A stretch of DNA of 64,000 nt from Torymus aiolomorphi (GCA_036365515.1 CM070877.1:85534522-85598521), one strand, 5' to 3'. Positions 1 through 11,198 are shown, counted from the stretch's first letter. The notes: a model not told the origin generated them from the letters alone. Numbers and translations are program-made.

Positions 1-3000
1 TATTTGTATTTCTCACATAAATAATTGAATCTGCATCATAATATAGAGTGCGTTCTCCTAGGGGTTCCAAGTAACTGAAAAGTTTCAACCGGGCCTGTGC
101 TGTGGTATAAGCAGCAACAACAACGTTAGTAGTATGTGATGTTTCCATTGCTTCTTCAGTGTATTGCCAGCAGACGTACAGGGTGTAATCATTAACGGGT
201 AAATACGCCATAATTTCGACTTCAGAGTTGGTTAACATTTCTACAAGTCTTTGAGGATCTGTCACTATTTCTGTTTTTGGCATATTCTCTCTTTGTCCAA
301 ATTTACCCCATAAAGAATTAAGACAAAGTTTTGCTACAGACCTTTTCCCAGGATTAAGATTTATCTGGCTCTTGTCCAGTTTTATACCCTCCGCTCGTTC
401 AAAGTCTTGAATATACTGTGTTATTGCCTCTGGATCATTGTTACATTCCGCAGGAAATCCAGATGCATGGGTTTTCTGTTTAAAAAATTCATCGATGTAA
501 TCTGTAAATAATCCACCTTGATCAGTAGCAGGATCATATTGTGTAATTTTATATTGCCAAATTTCAAAAATTTTTCTAATTCTGTAGCCAATTTCAACAG
601 CTTTTTTTACCTCCTCAGATACCCATGTACCAATAAATACTCTGTCTTCTTCATTTTCGTGCATACAATCTTCTTGCACTTTATCTTCTACGCACTTTCG
701 ACATAGTGGGAAAATTAATTTACGATGCATTTTTACAGGTAAAACCGGGTGATATAAATTACGTGGAGGTAATATGGTACACATAATAAGTCCATCGATT
801 TTATGAATATTATTTACATTACCAATGAATTGAAGACACTCTTCTTCGCCAACATATACTTTTGGGTGACCAACAGGGTATTTGCCTCGTTTACATATGT
901 ACGGATAAAGTGAACAAACATCAACGTATTTAATTTTTTGGTTATCCTGTGCGTCATAAACTTTAACTGTATTGCCTGTTCTTCCACCAAAGAAAACATT
1001 TCTAGTATTTAAGGGTTCATACATTTTAAGTTTAGCCTGTTGTACAAACTGACTCATATTTTCATTTTCCAAACACTCTTTCTCATATTCACACTCCCAT
1101 TTTTCTATAAGATAATAATTATATGATCTAATTTTTTCAGAAATTTTGCAGGTTCTTTCATACCTATCATCCAATGTTTCCTTACCCACTACCAAACGCG
1201 TGTCTCTGTTAATTCGGTAACATCTTGGACACCCGTGCCAGTAGCACCCGTGAAACTATAATACTATACCCTTACTATGAGTGTTATTTTGATAAGGTGA
1301 TAGAAAACCATCAACTATTGGCCCCTCCGGAAGTCGTTTTTCATGAGAACGATCAGCATGTTGTATTTCACAATTCATAACCTTTTCCATCCATTTTAAC
1401 CATAATAATGCTTTAAGTGATTGATTATTCGCTCGCCTGTATCCATCTTGAGGTATAATGTCAATAGTTTTTGGTTTTAAAAAGTTTTTTCTATACACAC
1501 GAAGACAAGACGATGCAATTGTAGGTGCTTCAGTAAAAGGATCAACTTTAAAACAATTTAAAAAAGTTTCTCGAAAAGCCAAACATGCTAGCCTTAAAAT
1601 TTTAACATCTTGTTTACAATATTTCAAAATTTCTTTCTGAAAATCGAAGACGTAATGCTGTTCTTTCTTATCGTTATACCACTCTAATAAATTCCCTCTC
1701 TCAATAACACTCATAGTATCTGGTGAATAGGATGAAAGAGGTGGTAATTCACCAATATAATTTTGATTTTCTGGCGTGTTGAATAAATGTGGAAACGTGC
1801 CTTTCTCAATCGGTATTAAACCATAAGCCTTAGGTAAAGCACTAAGAGGCATATGAAGATAATTCAAACTATCTAAAAATTTAACATTCATAAGCTACAT
1901 TAAAATTATTTTTGTACCGTTTAATATAATAAATGGTTTAACACGAATGTCATCCCGCTCAGCAATATATTTTAGAATAAACTGTCCATCAAAACCTTGT
2001 GCATTGTGCGCTATACAAACAGTCTGCTTAAACGCTCTTCTTTTCGCAAACACTAAATCTGTAAATTGTTTGATAGGCTCACGATCAAATACATATTCCC
2101 GAATACCACAATATGTACACGATGTCGAAATGTCTGTATTTTTATCACAAAAACTACAAACTTGTTGTACAACACATAAGTTTGGTACATGTATTCTAAT
2201 TTTGTCATCACCATCTACTCTTTCACATTGTTGTATCTCAAAATCATAAAAGAAAAATAAAGTTTTTAAAATTTTACTTGATTCAATTGGTTTTACGTAA
2301 CAAAAATGATCTGTAGGTAATATTTCATTACAAACTTTACAAAATGTTTTTCCACACTCATGTTTTTCTTCTTTTACTCTAACTGTTTTATTACACATTG
2401 TACAAATTCTTATACTCTGGCAGATTGACAGTTTTTTGTCAAAAGATTTTGGTTTTTGATGATTTTTATAACAAATATTACCGAAAAAATCTCTAGCACA
2501 AAATCTACACTTAATTTTAACATTTTCAGTATCACAAGGATGTTTCTGAAAACACTTGCTACATTTTTGTGAGCATTTATGATTTTCTTCACACGTCAAA
2601 ATTTTATTACATGGTATGCAGTAACCTCTACTACCGACAGCAGGAACCAAATTTAATATTGGTTGATAATGATGTGATGCTTCGTAATATATAATCCTTA
2701 GAGTATGTTTAATTATATTATTCGTATCGAGAACAAATTTTGAACCGTCATACAATGGTTTATCACCACGTCCAAATCTTTGAAATGAGTAGATAACGAT
2801 GGCAATACCTATTCTAGCAAAAAATGTCTGAAATGTGTGAATTTCATCTAATCCACACCCTCCTTCGGGTATAATTACACCAACATCGTTTACAAGATTT
2901 TGTGCACATTCAGTTTGATACTTTCGACGACTTTTTCTAATTTTTTCCTACTCTTTTTGAAGTACTCCTGAACGTATTTGCCCCCGTATCGTATGCACAT

Positions 3001-3360
3001 ATGCAACTACTAAAGATCTTGGTAAACATAAATTATCATCGTTTTTTATTTTTAATATAGAACGCTTAAAAACACTTTCATGAGTTAAAGCTACGCGACC
3101 ACGACCTACATAAAATCTTCGGGTGTTGCTGTACCATATAATTTTCCATACAATTCCTGCATTGCACTCTCGAGCCACTCATAAACATTGACTCCAGAAG
3201 GTGGTGGTCGAATTTGAACACGCATTTCTCTACCTTCAATACCAAAGCGCCGATAATGTCTTGTAGTCTCGTCTGTTATTACGATGTGTGGCTCTTCTAC
3301 ATTGTCTTCTCTATTTTCTTCTTCGTCTACGATATGCTCATTCCCTCTTCCGCTCTGCAA
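1..3360 (-). pseudogene. Polinton/Maverick protein-primed DNA polymerase B, broken and cut by window edge
   Basis: Replicative polymerase of a Polinton/Maverick DNA transposon. Reading 3360 to 1: an acidic N-terminal stretch; the family signature RSILKIKNDDNLCLPRSLVV (about 3070-3010); Cys-rich clusters (2640-2290); exonuclease motifs FYDFE (about 2250), AHNAQGFDGQFILKY (about 2010) and YCKQDVKIL (about 1620); GCYWHGCPRC (about 1235); motif A DVCSLYP (about 925); motif B NSLWGKFGQR (about 310); motif C YYDADS (about 40). The thumb lies beyond position 1. Lesions: in-frame TAG at 2948-2950, 1895-1897 and 1256-1258, and a frame change near 3106-3120. From 1255 to 1 the frame is fully open. All catalytic motifs survive, so the copy is recent or under-sampled. 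No integrase, capsid or packaging ATPase is visible on this side. Confidence 0.92.
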
Positions 3361-3408
3361 ATTTTTAATTATATGTACAAATAAAAAATGTTATCAAGTA
3401 CTCATATA

Positions 3409-4348
3409 TTAAATATATTTACTGTTTTTATCCGAACCAGTATTCATATCTGATGAATTACACGTACTACTTCTGCTACTAGTACTTCTATTGCTAGTGC
3501 TACTGATACTACTGGTGCTACTACTACTACTACTACTGCTTCTGCTACTGGTTCTGCTATTGTTTCTGCTACTGCTTCTGCTACTGCTTCTGTTACTGCT
3601 TCTGCTACGGCTTCTGCTGTTGCTTCTGTTGGTACTTCTACTATGAGAATTTATCTTCAAATTCAATACAGGCTGTTTCTCATAGGTATTATCTAAACGA
3701 AAAATATTATTAAATATTATATAAGTATATGATAATAAAGTTTATGCTTAATTATGTGTACCTCTTAATGAACTAGTTGAAGGTCCAGCCTCGGGATCAA
3801 ATATAACGTCTGTAGCATTATCTGTATTATCTGAAAAACGAATTATTAAATAAGATTAGTATATATGGCGTTAATAGAAAATAAAAAGACATCACTTATC
3901 GTACCAGACGTGATATTTTCGAAGAGCGCATCGTCTCCATCATCATCATTATAAAAACTATCAAGTTCTGTAAAATTTTGAATATTTATTTTAAGTAAGT
4001 AAATAATATTAATAAGTTCGAAATTTACTTACGTTTAAAGTGGTTGTACTGTCGCATGATATCGGTAGTAAATGGTGAATTGTGTAAATTTCGTGATTTG
4101 AAGTGTTCAGCAAGTATAAAGATTGTTTTCTTGTTATTTAAAATACCTCGTTTATAAATGTATAAAATGGTTCGTAACGAACAAAGACTAATAATAAACC
4201 GTAGTTTTCTAATCAATGTTTCTTCAGAAAATGTTTTTAAATTTTTAAGCCATTGATTGTCACAAAATGTTCTAATAATGTTATGCCTTACGATTGCAAT
4301 ATGATAAATAACCCTTATAATTCTTAATAATTCTCCACGTGAATCCAT
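3409..4348 (-). CDS. Four-exon gene of unknown function, N-terminal helical domain and C-terminal Arg/Ser tail
   Basis: Exons 4348-4033, 3967-3905, 3830-3762 and 3692-3409 give one 243-residue frame. Donors are GTAAGT (4032), GTACGA and GTACAC; acceptors end ttttacag, tttttcag and cgtttag. All three introns (65, 74 and 69 nt) are phase 1, and the acidic exons 2-3 are only 63 and 69 nt. Residues 1-105 are basic, hydrophobic and probably helical; residues 106-150 are acidic (DDDGDD); the tail is an RS-rich low-complexity stretch. I do not recognise the family. It lies 49 bp upstream of the PolB pseudogene in the same orientation, and a further acceptor (ttgcag near 3360) leaves open that the last exon splices on into the polymerase frame. 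Confidence 0.62.
3466..3640. repeat. TTCTGCTAC-type imperfect microsatellite encoding the RS tail
   Basis: Imperfect tandem copies of CTGCTACTGCTT-like units. On the minus strand they encode the Arg-Ser run of the four-exon gene. Replication slippage alone could have produced this tail. Confidence 0.85.
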
Positions 4349-4974
4349 TGTAGTATAAGTGCTAGTGATGTCTGTATCTACGAAAAATTATTTAAATTGT
4401 AAGAATATGTAAAAATACTCTAATCATTTCCATGTAATTTTATTAAAATATGAATCGCTTAATAAGATACTTTTCATTTATAATTTAACTTGAAACAATA
4501 TCAATACTTTAAAAACTTATCTTGGCGTATGTATATGCTGGTATTGAAATCTACGAGGCCTCGAATTATATTTTATAAGTATTTTATATGTATCTTACTA
4601 GACTACTGATTCAACTAATCTTTGGTCGTTTTCGAAGAGTGCAGACAGAGTGAACTGTTATGTACGTGGTACCATAGGTGCTTATATACCCGCCAAAGAG
4701 CTTTGAAACCACGTAAATCGGTGACAGTGGTGGGATGAAAGAATGCACTACAAAATAACATCTTTTGAAGTGATAGACACTTTTTAGTATTTCAAGAGCA
4801 TACAAGAATAATCACAACTCAGCATTTTATAATGGAACAGCTTCGTAAAATATTTTATGAAACATAGAATTACAAAAACCAAACGAAAATCCATAAATAA
4901 TATTTTATAAGCAAATTATAAAATACACCTGGTAGAAGAATATATTGTGTAGTAAAAACTATGTTACTCTTGAC
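4349..4974. other. AT-rich spacer, no gene seen
   Basis: Short ORFs only, including a 64-codon minus-strand frame at 4611-4805 without recognisable features. This could hold the promoter of the four-exon gene, but I see no decisive element. Confidence 0.5.
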
Positions 4975-6440
4975 TAATACGAAAATTGATTGAGTCGATC
5001 AATACATCGATAACGAGATCGATCGACCTGTGAGGTTCCAAAATACCTCCAATAAAAAGAGGATATTGTACTTAACAATAAAGTACAATACCGCGAATTA
5101 ATCTGAATGTAACTTTTCGAGATATCTGTACCAATACCTTACTAATAGCGAATTAATAACAAAATTAATTGGTTAATGAACGTTATAAATATGCGGAACG
5201 GTTAGAGGGTAAAGTAGATAGTAAAAAAGTATGATACCGCGAGCTGATATAATCATCGATTAGACTGATCAATGTATCGATAACGAAATCGATCAAGCAA
5301 TGAGGTTCCAAAACATCTTCATTTAAAAGAAGATATGGTACCTTATAAAAAAGTCTAATACCGCGAATCGATCTGACTATAATTACCAGTGGAAAATCAT
5401 AGCAATATCGAGCCAATACGTTGATCAGTTTACTAAACTCTCTCTATTTTCTCATCCTGTATTGAGGTTTACATGAAGGGGTGATTTGTGTGTTTGATAA
5501 TAACAATAAATTAATTTTTATTGTAGATTTTCGTAGCATGTATCAGGAACATATAAGCTAAGAAGGTGTCACATATGTAATAGTCATAAGTAGGGCATTA
5601 TACTATCTGATCAGATGACTATTATAACGAACTACTAGTCATACAAGTGATAATGTCTCACCCCTTGTACTTGTCATAAGAAACAAACAGCGAAAAGAGT
5701 TTAAGTAGTTGTAATGATTATCGATTGGTTCAATCGATATATCGATAACGAAATCAATCGATCTGTGAAGTACCAAAATACCTCCAATAAAAAGAGAATG
5801 TTGCACCTAACAATAAAGCACAATACCGCGAATTAATGTGTATGTAAATTTTCAAGATATCTGTATCAATACCTTACTAATACCGAATCAATAACAAAAT
5901 TAATTGTTAATGAAAGTTATAAATATGCGGAACGGTTAGAGGGTAAAGTAAGTAGTAAAAAAGTATAATGCCGCGAGCTGATATAACCATCGATTAGACT
6001 GATCAATGTATCGATAACGAAATCGATCAAGCAATGAGGTTCCAAAACATCTTCATTTAAAAGAAGATATGGTACCTTATAAAAAAGTCTAATACCGTGA
6101 ATCGATCTGACCGTAATTTCCGGTAGTAAATCGGACCAATACGGTACCAATACGCCGATCAGTGTACTAAACTCTCTCTATTTTCTCATCCTGCCTTGAG
6201 GTTTATGTAAAGGGAAGTTTGTGTACTTGGAAATCATAATAAATGAATTTTTATTGCAGTTTTTTCGCAGCATGTATCAGGAACATAAGTTAAGAAAGTG
6301 GCACATGTGTGTAGTCATAAATAGACCATTACATCGGCTGGTCAGTTCGCCATTATGACTGCCTGCTTGGCATAGAAACGACGACACCTCATTCGTTGCA
6401 CTTATGATAAGAGTCAACCAACGAAAAAACTTCAAGGCAA
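4975..6440. repeat. 734-bp tandem duplication, each unit holding two diverged sub-repeats
   Basis: Unit 1 (about 4975-5705) and unit 2 (about 5709-6440) align at a constant offset of 734: GCGGAACGGTTAGAGGGTAA occurs near 5193 and 5927, and GCATGTATCAGGAACATA near 5537 and 6271. Each unit contains two related modules of about 125 bp sharing ATCGATAACGA, AGGTTCCAAAA and AATACCGCGAAT (near 4993, 5262, 5727 and 5996), so the structure is A1-B1-A2-B2. A 77-codon minus-strand ORF is kept in both units (5183-5416 and 5917-6150), mostly identical beyond the first dozen residues. Whether it is translated is unknown. Confidence 0.8.
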
Positions 6441-7105
6441 TGCACATAAAGTAGGTGTAGCTTAATGCGTGCTAGTGGGATAGTCCTAATGCAGTGGCTA
6501 TCATTCTATTTTTCGTAGCTTTTTAATAAACCTACTCGCTCAGATGTTTCTCTGCTAACTTGGGCCGATTTAATTGTGTATTAATATTAACTTTTTATGT
6601 ATAATTAATAAATAAACACTTACTCAGCATAATTTTATAATAAATAAACAATAATGAACATAAAATAATAATTTAGAATATTTCTCGGTAAAATGCTGTA
6701 CAAGCGCTGAAACAGTCCTTATATAAACTTTTCTCAAATTATTTATAAATTATTTAGATAATATAGTAGACAAATGTCTCTGGTATTGGCTGAGATTGAA
6801 AGTTTTCGTGAGAAAAAAATTTTAGAGTATTCGCCAGACGTAATAAGAGTAAACCGAGGGTTTTGTTCCATCTCTTATTATCGTATGATTTTAGAATTTA
6901 CTTGAAAAATAATTCCTACTTCCTCCGCCATGTGTAATATGAATGCAAAATCCAATTTTCTGCAAGTTTCTACACACTCTCAATGTAATAAGAGTGTAGC
7001 TTATCATCAGTTTTCGCTAACTTTTGAAAAAACGATGGCTAGAGCACCCAGCTGTCCACCAATCTGCTGTAAGATTTTATTGAGGCAACACCTCTCTCTC
7101 TCATC
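6441..7105. other. AT-rich upstream region of the zinc-binding-protein gene
   Basis: No gene seen. A TATA-like TTATATAAA near 6719 lies about 390 bp upstream of the ATG at 7106 and could be its promoter; this is inference. The 84-codon ORF at 6930-7184 overlaps the real start out of frame and is not supported. Confidence 0.4.
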
Positions 7106-7885
7106 ATGGACGAAATGGCTAATTTGCCATCACCATCACCATTGCCGCTTGAAGAGTTTCAAGGCATCCCCATCGACGAGCTGATACCTGAGGAGGTCAT
7201 GCAGGTGTTCCTCCAAAATCAGGACATCCTTCTACGACAACAGCGTGAAGAAGAAGAGCGCCGCATCCAGGTTGAAGAGGAACAGCGCATCCAAATGGAA
7301 GAGGAAAGGCGCATTCAAATTCAGGAGGACGCCGCACTTGCTGACCTCCTGCAAGACGACTTCGAAGATGAAGTTGAATCTGGCTACGAGTCAGATATGT
7401 CGAGCGAGCACGGAGAAATAGTGGAACAACAACAACAGCAAGAAATTGTGGACTCCGACATGGAAACGGTCGACAACAATCACGATGGTGGTGGTGATAT
7501 TGATGGTGACGGTGATCGGGAGTATGTGCCGGAATACCCCGCGCAGATGAATGAAGTGGCGCTAAGACGCGCCATCAATGTTCGGCGACACTTTCACAGA
7601 AACCTCGGCACTGTGTTTAGAGAAGCGCAGGACAACGAAATAATGTTGCTGCGTGAGCAACTACGGCTAGTACAGCAAGCAGCACGCCGACAACGCCGCC
7701 AAGAATTAGCTGATGTGCCGCGTCGGAACTTCGATTTTTGTTTCGGCTGTGCTAAACGATTCTGGTACCAAAGAAACCGGCAGTGGAGGCGTTGTGATGC
7801 GTGCGGGTTCTGGCTCTGCCCAGATTGTAATGAAAATCCTGTTCATTGTCAGAATTTTCAACTAGAAGGAAGCATTTCGGAATAA
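7106..7885 (+). CDS. 259-aa acidic coiled-coil protein with C-terminal eight-ligand zinc-binding domain
   Basis: Intact single-exon ORF starting ATGG. Residues 1-45 are Pro-rich; residues about 48-85 form a charged helix with repeated ERRIQ/EQRIQ units; residues about 86-150 are strongly acidic with a poly-Gln stretch and a GDIDGDGD patch; residues about 155-205 form a second coiled coil with an Arg-rich segment. The C-terminus carries FCFGC, then RRCDACGFWLCPDC, then VHC: a C-x2-C...C-x2-C-x4-C-x2-C-x5-H-C cluster, PHD/RING-like in ligand count. The C..C...LC..C..H layout also resembles the cysteine-rich tail of piggyBac transposases, so a domesticated or orphaned transposon domain is possible. 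Codon use is more GC-rich than the surroundings. AATAAA overlaps the stop region (7882). Confidence 0.72.
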   Translation: MDEMANLPSPSPLPLEEFQGIPIDELIPEEVMQVFLQNQDILLRQQREEEERRIQVEEEQRIQMEEERRIQIQEDAALADLLQDDFEDEVESGYESDMSSEHGEIVEQQQQQEIVDSDMETVDNNHDGGGDIDGDGDREYVPEYPAQMNEVALRRAINVRRHFHRNLGTVFREAQDNEIMLLREQLRLVQQAARRQRRQELADVPRRNFDFCFGCAKRFWYQRNRQWRRCDACGFWLCPDCNENPVHCQNFQLEGSISE

Positions 7886-8340
7886 AAATAATAGCACCAT
7901 TGGAAAGAGCAGGAAAAAATCTATCGATGTATGTCCTTAGTTCTTTTTTCAGAGACATGGTACACGATTATTAGCGAATTGAATAGAGCGTGCACTTAAA
8001 CGTGCCGTACGCACGGGCGCGAGGGGCTTGCGCGGACCCTCGGCGCTGTCTTTTTCATGTTGTTACTTTTAAACCCTTTATTTCTCCAACTTCTCCAAGA
8101 TAGGGTTTTGAAGCTTAAGAGTTGTACTTTCCGATGGTGTAGTTTATTTTGAAAAAAAACATGATATACTTTGAGAGAAATGGCTTTCAATATTCAACTC
8201 GAGATTTCGTCCGGAAGAAAGTGTTTCGCAATAAAAACAATGGCATCATTGGAAAGAGCAGGAAAAAATCTATCGATATAGGTCCTTGGTTTTTTTTTCA
8301 AAGACGCAGCATACGATTATGAACGAGTTAAACAGAGCGC
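7862..8340. repeat. Duplicated 3' segment of the preceding gene
   Basis: About 125 bp from the end of the zinc-protein ORF into its 3' flank (7862-7988) recurs at 8216-8342. Shared blocks include ATTGGAAAGAGCAGGAAAAA and ATCTATCGAT. The second copy has lost the ORF. The interval between them carries nothing recognisable. Confidence 0.8.
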
Positions 8341-8342
8341 CT

Positions 8343-8985
8343 TTTACGCGAAAAAAGGCACCGCGCGCGCTCGGTGGCCCGTTTCTGCTGGACGCTCCCA
8401 TATAAAAAAAAAACTTTTGTGTAATGTATGAGCTATAAATGTTGTAATATGGTAAATTTCAATGCATAAAGAATGCAATGTTCTAGCTGACTCAGTCTTA
8501 CAGCATGTAGAAAACTATTAAATAGGCAAGTCTCACTGGGTAGAAGTCAGCGAAATACATAATGATGTATTTTAATACAACAGATACCCTGAAGCGAGTT
8601 CTTACACCCTGACTAAACTTAGAAATTAAATAGACGAGCTAATATTACCAGGGACAACTACCTATCCTTATCGCATTTAACAACACACACAGCACTTATA
8701 TAATATTTCCCAGTTCCTATTACCTATCCCCTCACACTTTAAAGCACTAACACTCGAAGATCACTTAGAGCTGCAGAAGTTGCAAAATAGGACTGGACGG
8801 TCTAGGCTGGCACTTCTCCATGGATGCCAGTCTGCTGAGAATCATCTAACAGCGATCCACTGTGTCAGTAACCACACCACCTAGGAGGAAAGTACTGACA
8901 GAGACCGTCAATTGTGTTTCAATGTCAGGGACTGCCTCAGCCTAGGGATCAGCAAAGCGCATGAACAGCAGATCAGTCCCTATTC
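8343..8985. other. Spacer without recognised gene
   Basis: Mixed-composition DNA with only short ORFs. Part of 8640-8980 looks like old repeat sequence but I cannot assign it. Confidence 0.4.
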
Positions 8986-8995
8986 TGGGGGACAA

Positions 8996-9400
8996 GCGAG
9001 GAGAGTTGAGCACCTAAAAACCACATATGACTAATAAATAGATGATTAAAAAAAAACATACCATACAAAAGAAAAGTCTGCAGCAATGGCTGTTGTTCAC
9101 TCACTGTACCAGCTTCCTGTAACAACTAGAGGGGAAGAACTAGTGGAGACCTTAAACCGTTTTTCACTGAAGACGCTGAAGACACAAGCAGCGGCTTAAC
9201 TGTACACATAGTCGCTAGTGTAAGAGCCAAACAAGGAAAGTTGAACACCTAAAAACCACATATAACTAATAAATAGATGACTCAGACAACATTTACACAC
9301 CCAAGAAACAGTCGGCAGCAGTGCCCGTCGTTTACACTACTCTCGCTGCCACAGATACCTGCAACAAGCGAAAGTACCATCAGCTCACCCATCAGAGAGG
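8996..9400. repeat. Diverged tandem pair, offset about 235 bp
   Basis: GTTGAGCACCTAAAAACCAC (about 9006) is matched by GTTGAACACCTAAAAACCAC (about 9241), followed in both by a shared ACTAATAAATAGATGA block and a weaker match through the CAGCAGTG/CAGCAATG region. This is an old local duplication. Confidence 0.7.
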
Positions 9401-10138
9401 TTAGGAACGAGAAAATGCTTACTAAATCTGCTCTCGCCGCTGACACACTACCTTACCATCTCCGACGAATCATCGACAATCGACGAACACGATGAAAGGG
9501 CGAACACGATTCACCAGGGCGGCATACCACAGCAGCCACAGTCATCACTGGGGACGCCGGGAGCCAGACGATTCGATTGTTGACAACACACACCATGGAC
9601 ACATGTGCGCCACGGCTGATGGCACGTCGCACTACTCAGCAGTAGCAGAAAGCGCGCGCGATCATATATACAGATATATCTTATACCTCGCGGTCGCACG
9701 AGTTGCATATGTTTTTCCGCTGTTCTTGGTGTGCGAACGCAGCCTAGCCGAGGCACGGTAGTAATAGGTCCGGAAAGTGTGTACGACCGTCAGCCGAGAT
9801 ACCTAGCGTAGCCGTTACGACTGCTGCAGTATATAAGTATTCATCCACGCAGGTCGCAGGGCTAAGCCAGATTGCCGTTGCCGAATGCATCAGTATTGAG
9901 CATTCTCCTTCTGTATGCATAAGTGCGGAAGTATTTTTTTGTAATTGAGATTGTCTAGGTATATGTAGTTAGGAACACCCGTGATACGTGAGCAGCTAGT
10001 TTTTTATTATTATTATACATTTAATTTTCTTTTTATTATAAATATCGGAAGTATTGCAATTTTCGCTTTTATAAAAATACAAGGTTCTCCTGAGTATTGC
10101 GGTCGTGCCTATTATGTAGAAACAAAGTTTTTACATAG

Positions 10139-10234
10139 TGAGGGGGCGGGCGACGAGCGAAGCGAGAAGCAGGTGTGTGTGGGGGCGGGGGGGATGGCGT
10201 GCCGAAGGCACGCTGGGGGGCGCAGCCCCCCTAG
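10139..10234 (+). mobile_element. Probable Helitron 3' terminus
   Basis: GC-rich block in AT-rich DNA: a GCGAGCGAAGCGAG-like run, two perfect adjacent hairpins (GCGTGCC-gaa-GGCACGC and GGGGGGC-gca-GCCCCCC) and then CTAG|T at 10231-10235. Helitrons end in CTRR preceded by a short hairpin and insert 5' of T. The 5' TC end and any Rep/helicase are not identified, so it is probably non-autonomous, perhaps covering part of 7900-10234. The G runs could also form a quadruplex. Confidence 0.5.
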
Positions 10235-10357
10235 TTTTATTTGCAATATTAATAGCTGTTCTTTCATTATCCTTATTAGCTTTATATTGTGGTAACATTA
10301 CAGATTCATCATTCATTTGTTCATCAATATTCACATTCCCATTATCATTAATATAAA
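10235..10357 (-). other. Short open fragment interrupted by the LTR element
   Basis: On the minus strand about 40 codons are open (for example NIYINDNGNVNIDEQMND), between the Helitron-like end and the LTR insertion point. This could be an exon remnant of an unknown gene; no family recognised. Confidence 0.3.
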
Positions 10358-10586
10358 TGTTACGTGACAACTTTTTGGCTTTACCTTTTTCTTTAATTGG
10401 TTAAAATTATAATGAGTACAATGATTTTCATTGGAACATATATTTTCCCCGCAGTAAAATTTTAAAATTTGTATACGCGATCCTAGTTAAGAGCTTATCG
10501 CCCAAAGCTGCAACAAGTTGCGTCCACGCAGCACTCTCCCCTCATAGCCGAAAATCGCATTCCTACACGCGCCGAGTAATAAGACA

Positions 10587-10638
10587 CCCCTTAGCGGCGA
10601 TAAGCGTCGCACAGCGGTGCGACATTGTCGTCAAGGGG
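10587..10638 (+). promoter_or_regulatory. U3/R structured inverted repeat
   Basis: CCCCTT (10587-10592) pairs with AAGGGG (10633-10638), enclosing a perfect hairpin GTCGCAC-AGCG-GTGCGAC (10606-10623). The same structure occurs in the 3' LTR near 24838-24889. Function unknown; could be a protein-binding site in U3 or an RNA element if transcribed. Confidence 0.5.
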
Positions 10639-11050
10639 CATATGGTGCGTGGGTGCGAGAGAGAAAGCGAGGACAATTAGGGGGCAAGGCGACGGGCAGC
10701 TCGACGATGCCACGCCAACTCGGCAGTGAGAAATTAGCAGCCTTCACGCTTAGACTAAGCGAAGTCTACGAGAACCAGTTACATATATACGTTGAAAGAG
10801 TCGCAGTGGCCAAAATTATTTTTTTACAGTTTTCTTTTTATTCGCACATGTTTCTACATTATTAAAAAACCCGGATCATCAGTTTTGTTTTAAAAATTCC
10901 ACCATAGTATAACGCATTATAATACGGCGAACATTACTACACGCAAATACAAATCGCACGCAGATCCTACCGAACTCGGACTATCAACGATAATAATCAA
11001 ATAATTTGCAACCACAGTAGAGAACCAGCACTAGAGTGATTCACCATTTA

Positions 11051-11064
11051 CACAAAGTAAGTTG
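11051..11064 (+). promoter_or_regulatory. Candidate major 5' splice donor
   Basis: CAAA|GTAAGTTG, donor GT at 11057-11058, upstream of the LTR poly(A) signal. It has the consensus GTAAGT and could supply the leader for the spliced downstream ORFs. An alternative donor, ATG|GTAACC, overlaps the gag start at 13993-14001. Confidence 0.45.
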
Positions 11065-11179
11065 CCTTTCGTATCATATTACTGTTTCCTTAAGGTATAG
11101 ACTTCTCCGAACAAAATTGTGAACTAGCGCGCGGTAGAGATTTGTGTATGTGTGTAGGCCGCGAGTGTTACCCTTGCCG

Positions 11180-11198
11180 CAATAAAAGGGTTTTATTG
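11180..11198 (+). terminator. Poly(A) signal sequestered in a hairpin
   Basis: AATAAA (11181-11186) lies inside a perfect 8-bp stem CAATAAAA-GGG-TTTTATTG. The 3' LTR copy (about 25433-25452) has one extra A. A poly(A) hairpin in R is a known retroviral way to damp premature 5'-LTR polyadenylation; the functional reading here is inference. Confidence 0.6.

Noticed and set aside
1..3360. Alternative genetic code (TAG as sense)
   Set aside because: TAG terminates other genes here, for example gag of the large element at 15280-15282, so a code change for the nuclear genome is not supported; kept only as a readthrough question.
9277..9761. Adjacent plus- and minus-strand ORFs of 72-89 codons
   Set aside because: No motif, opposing overlap, and the 5' part lies in a diverged non-coding tandem repeat.
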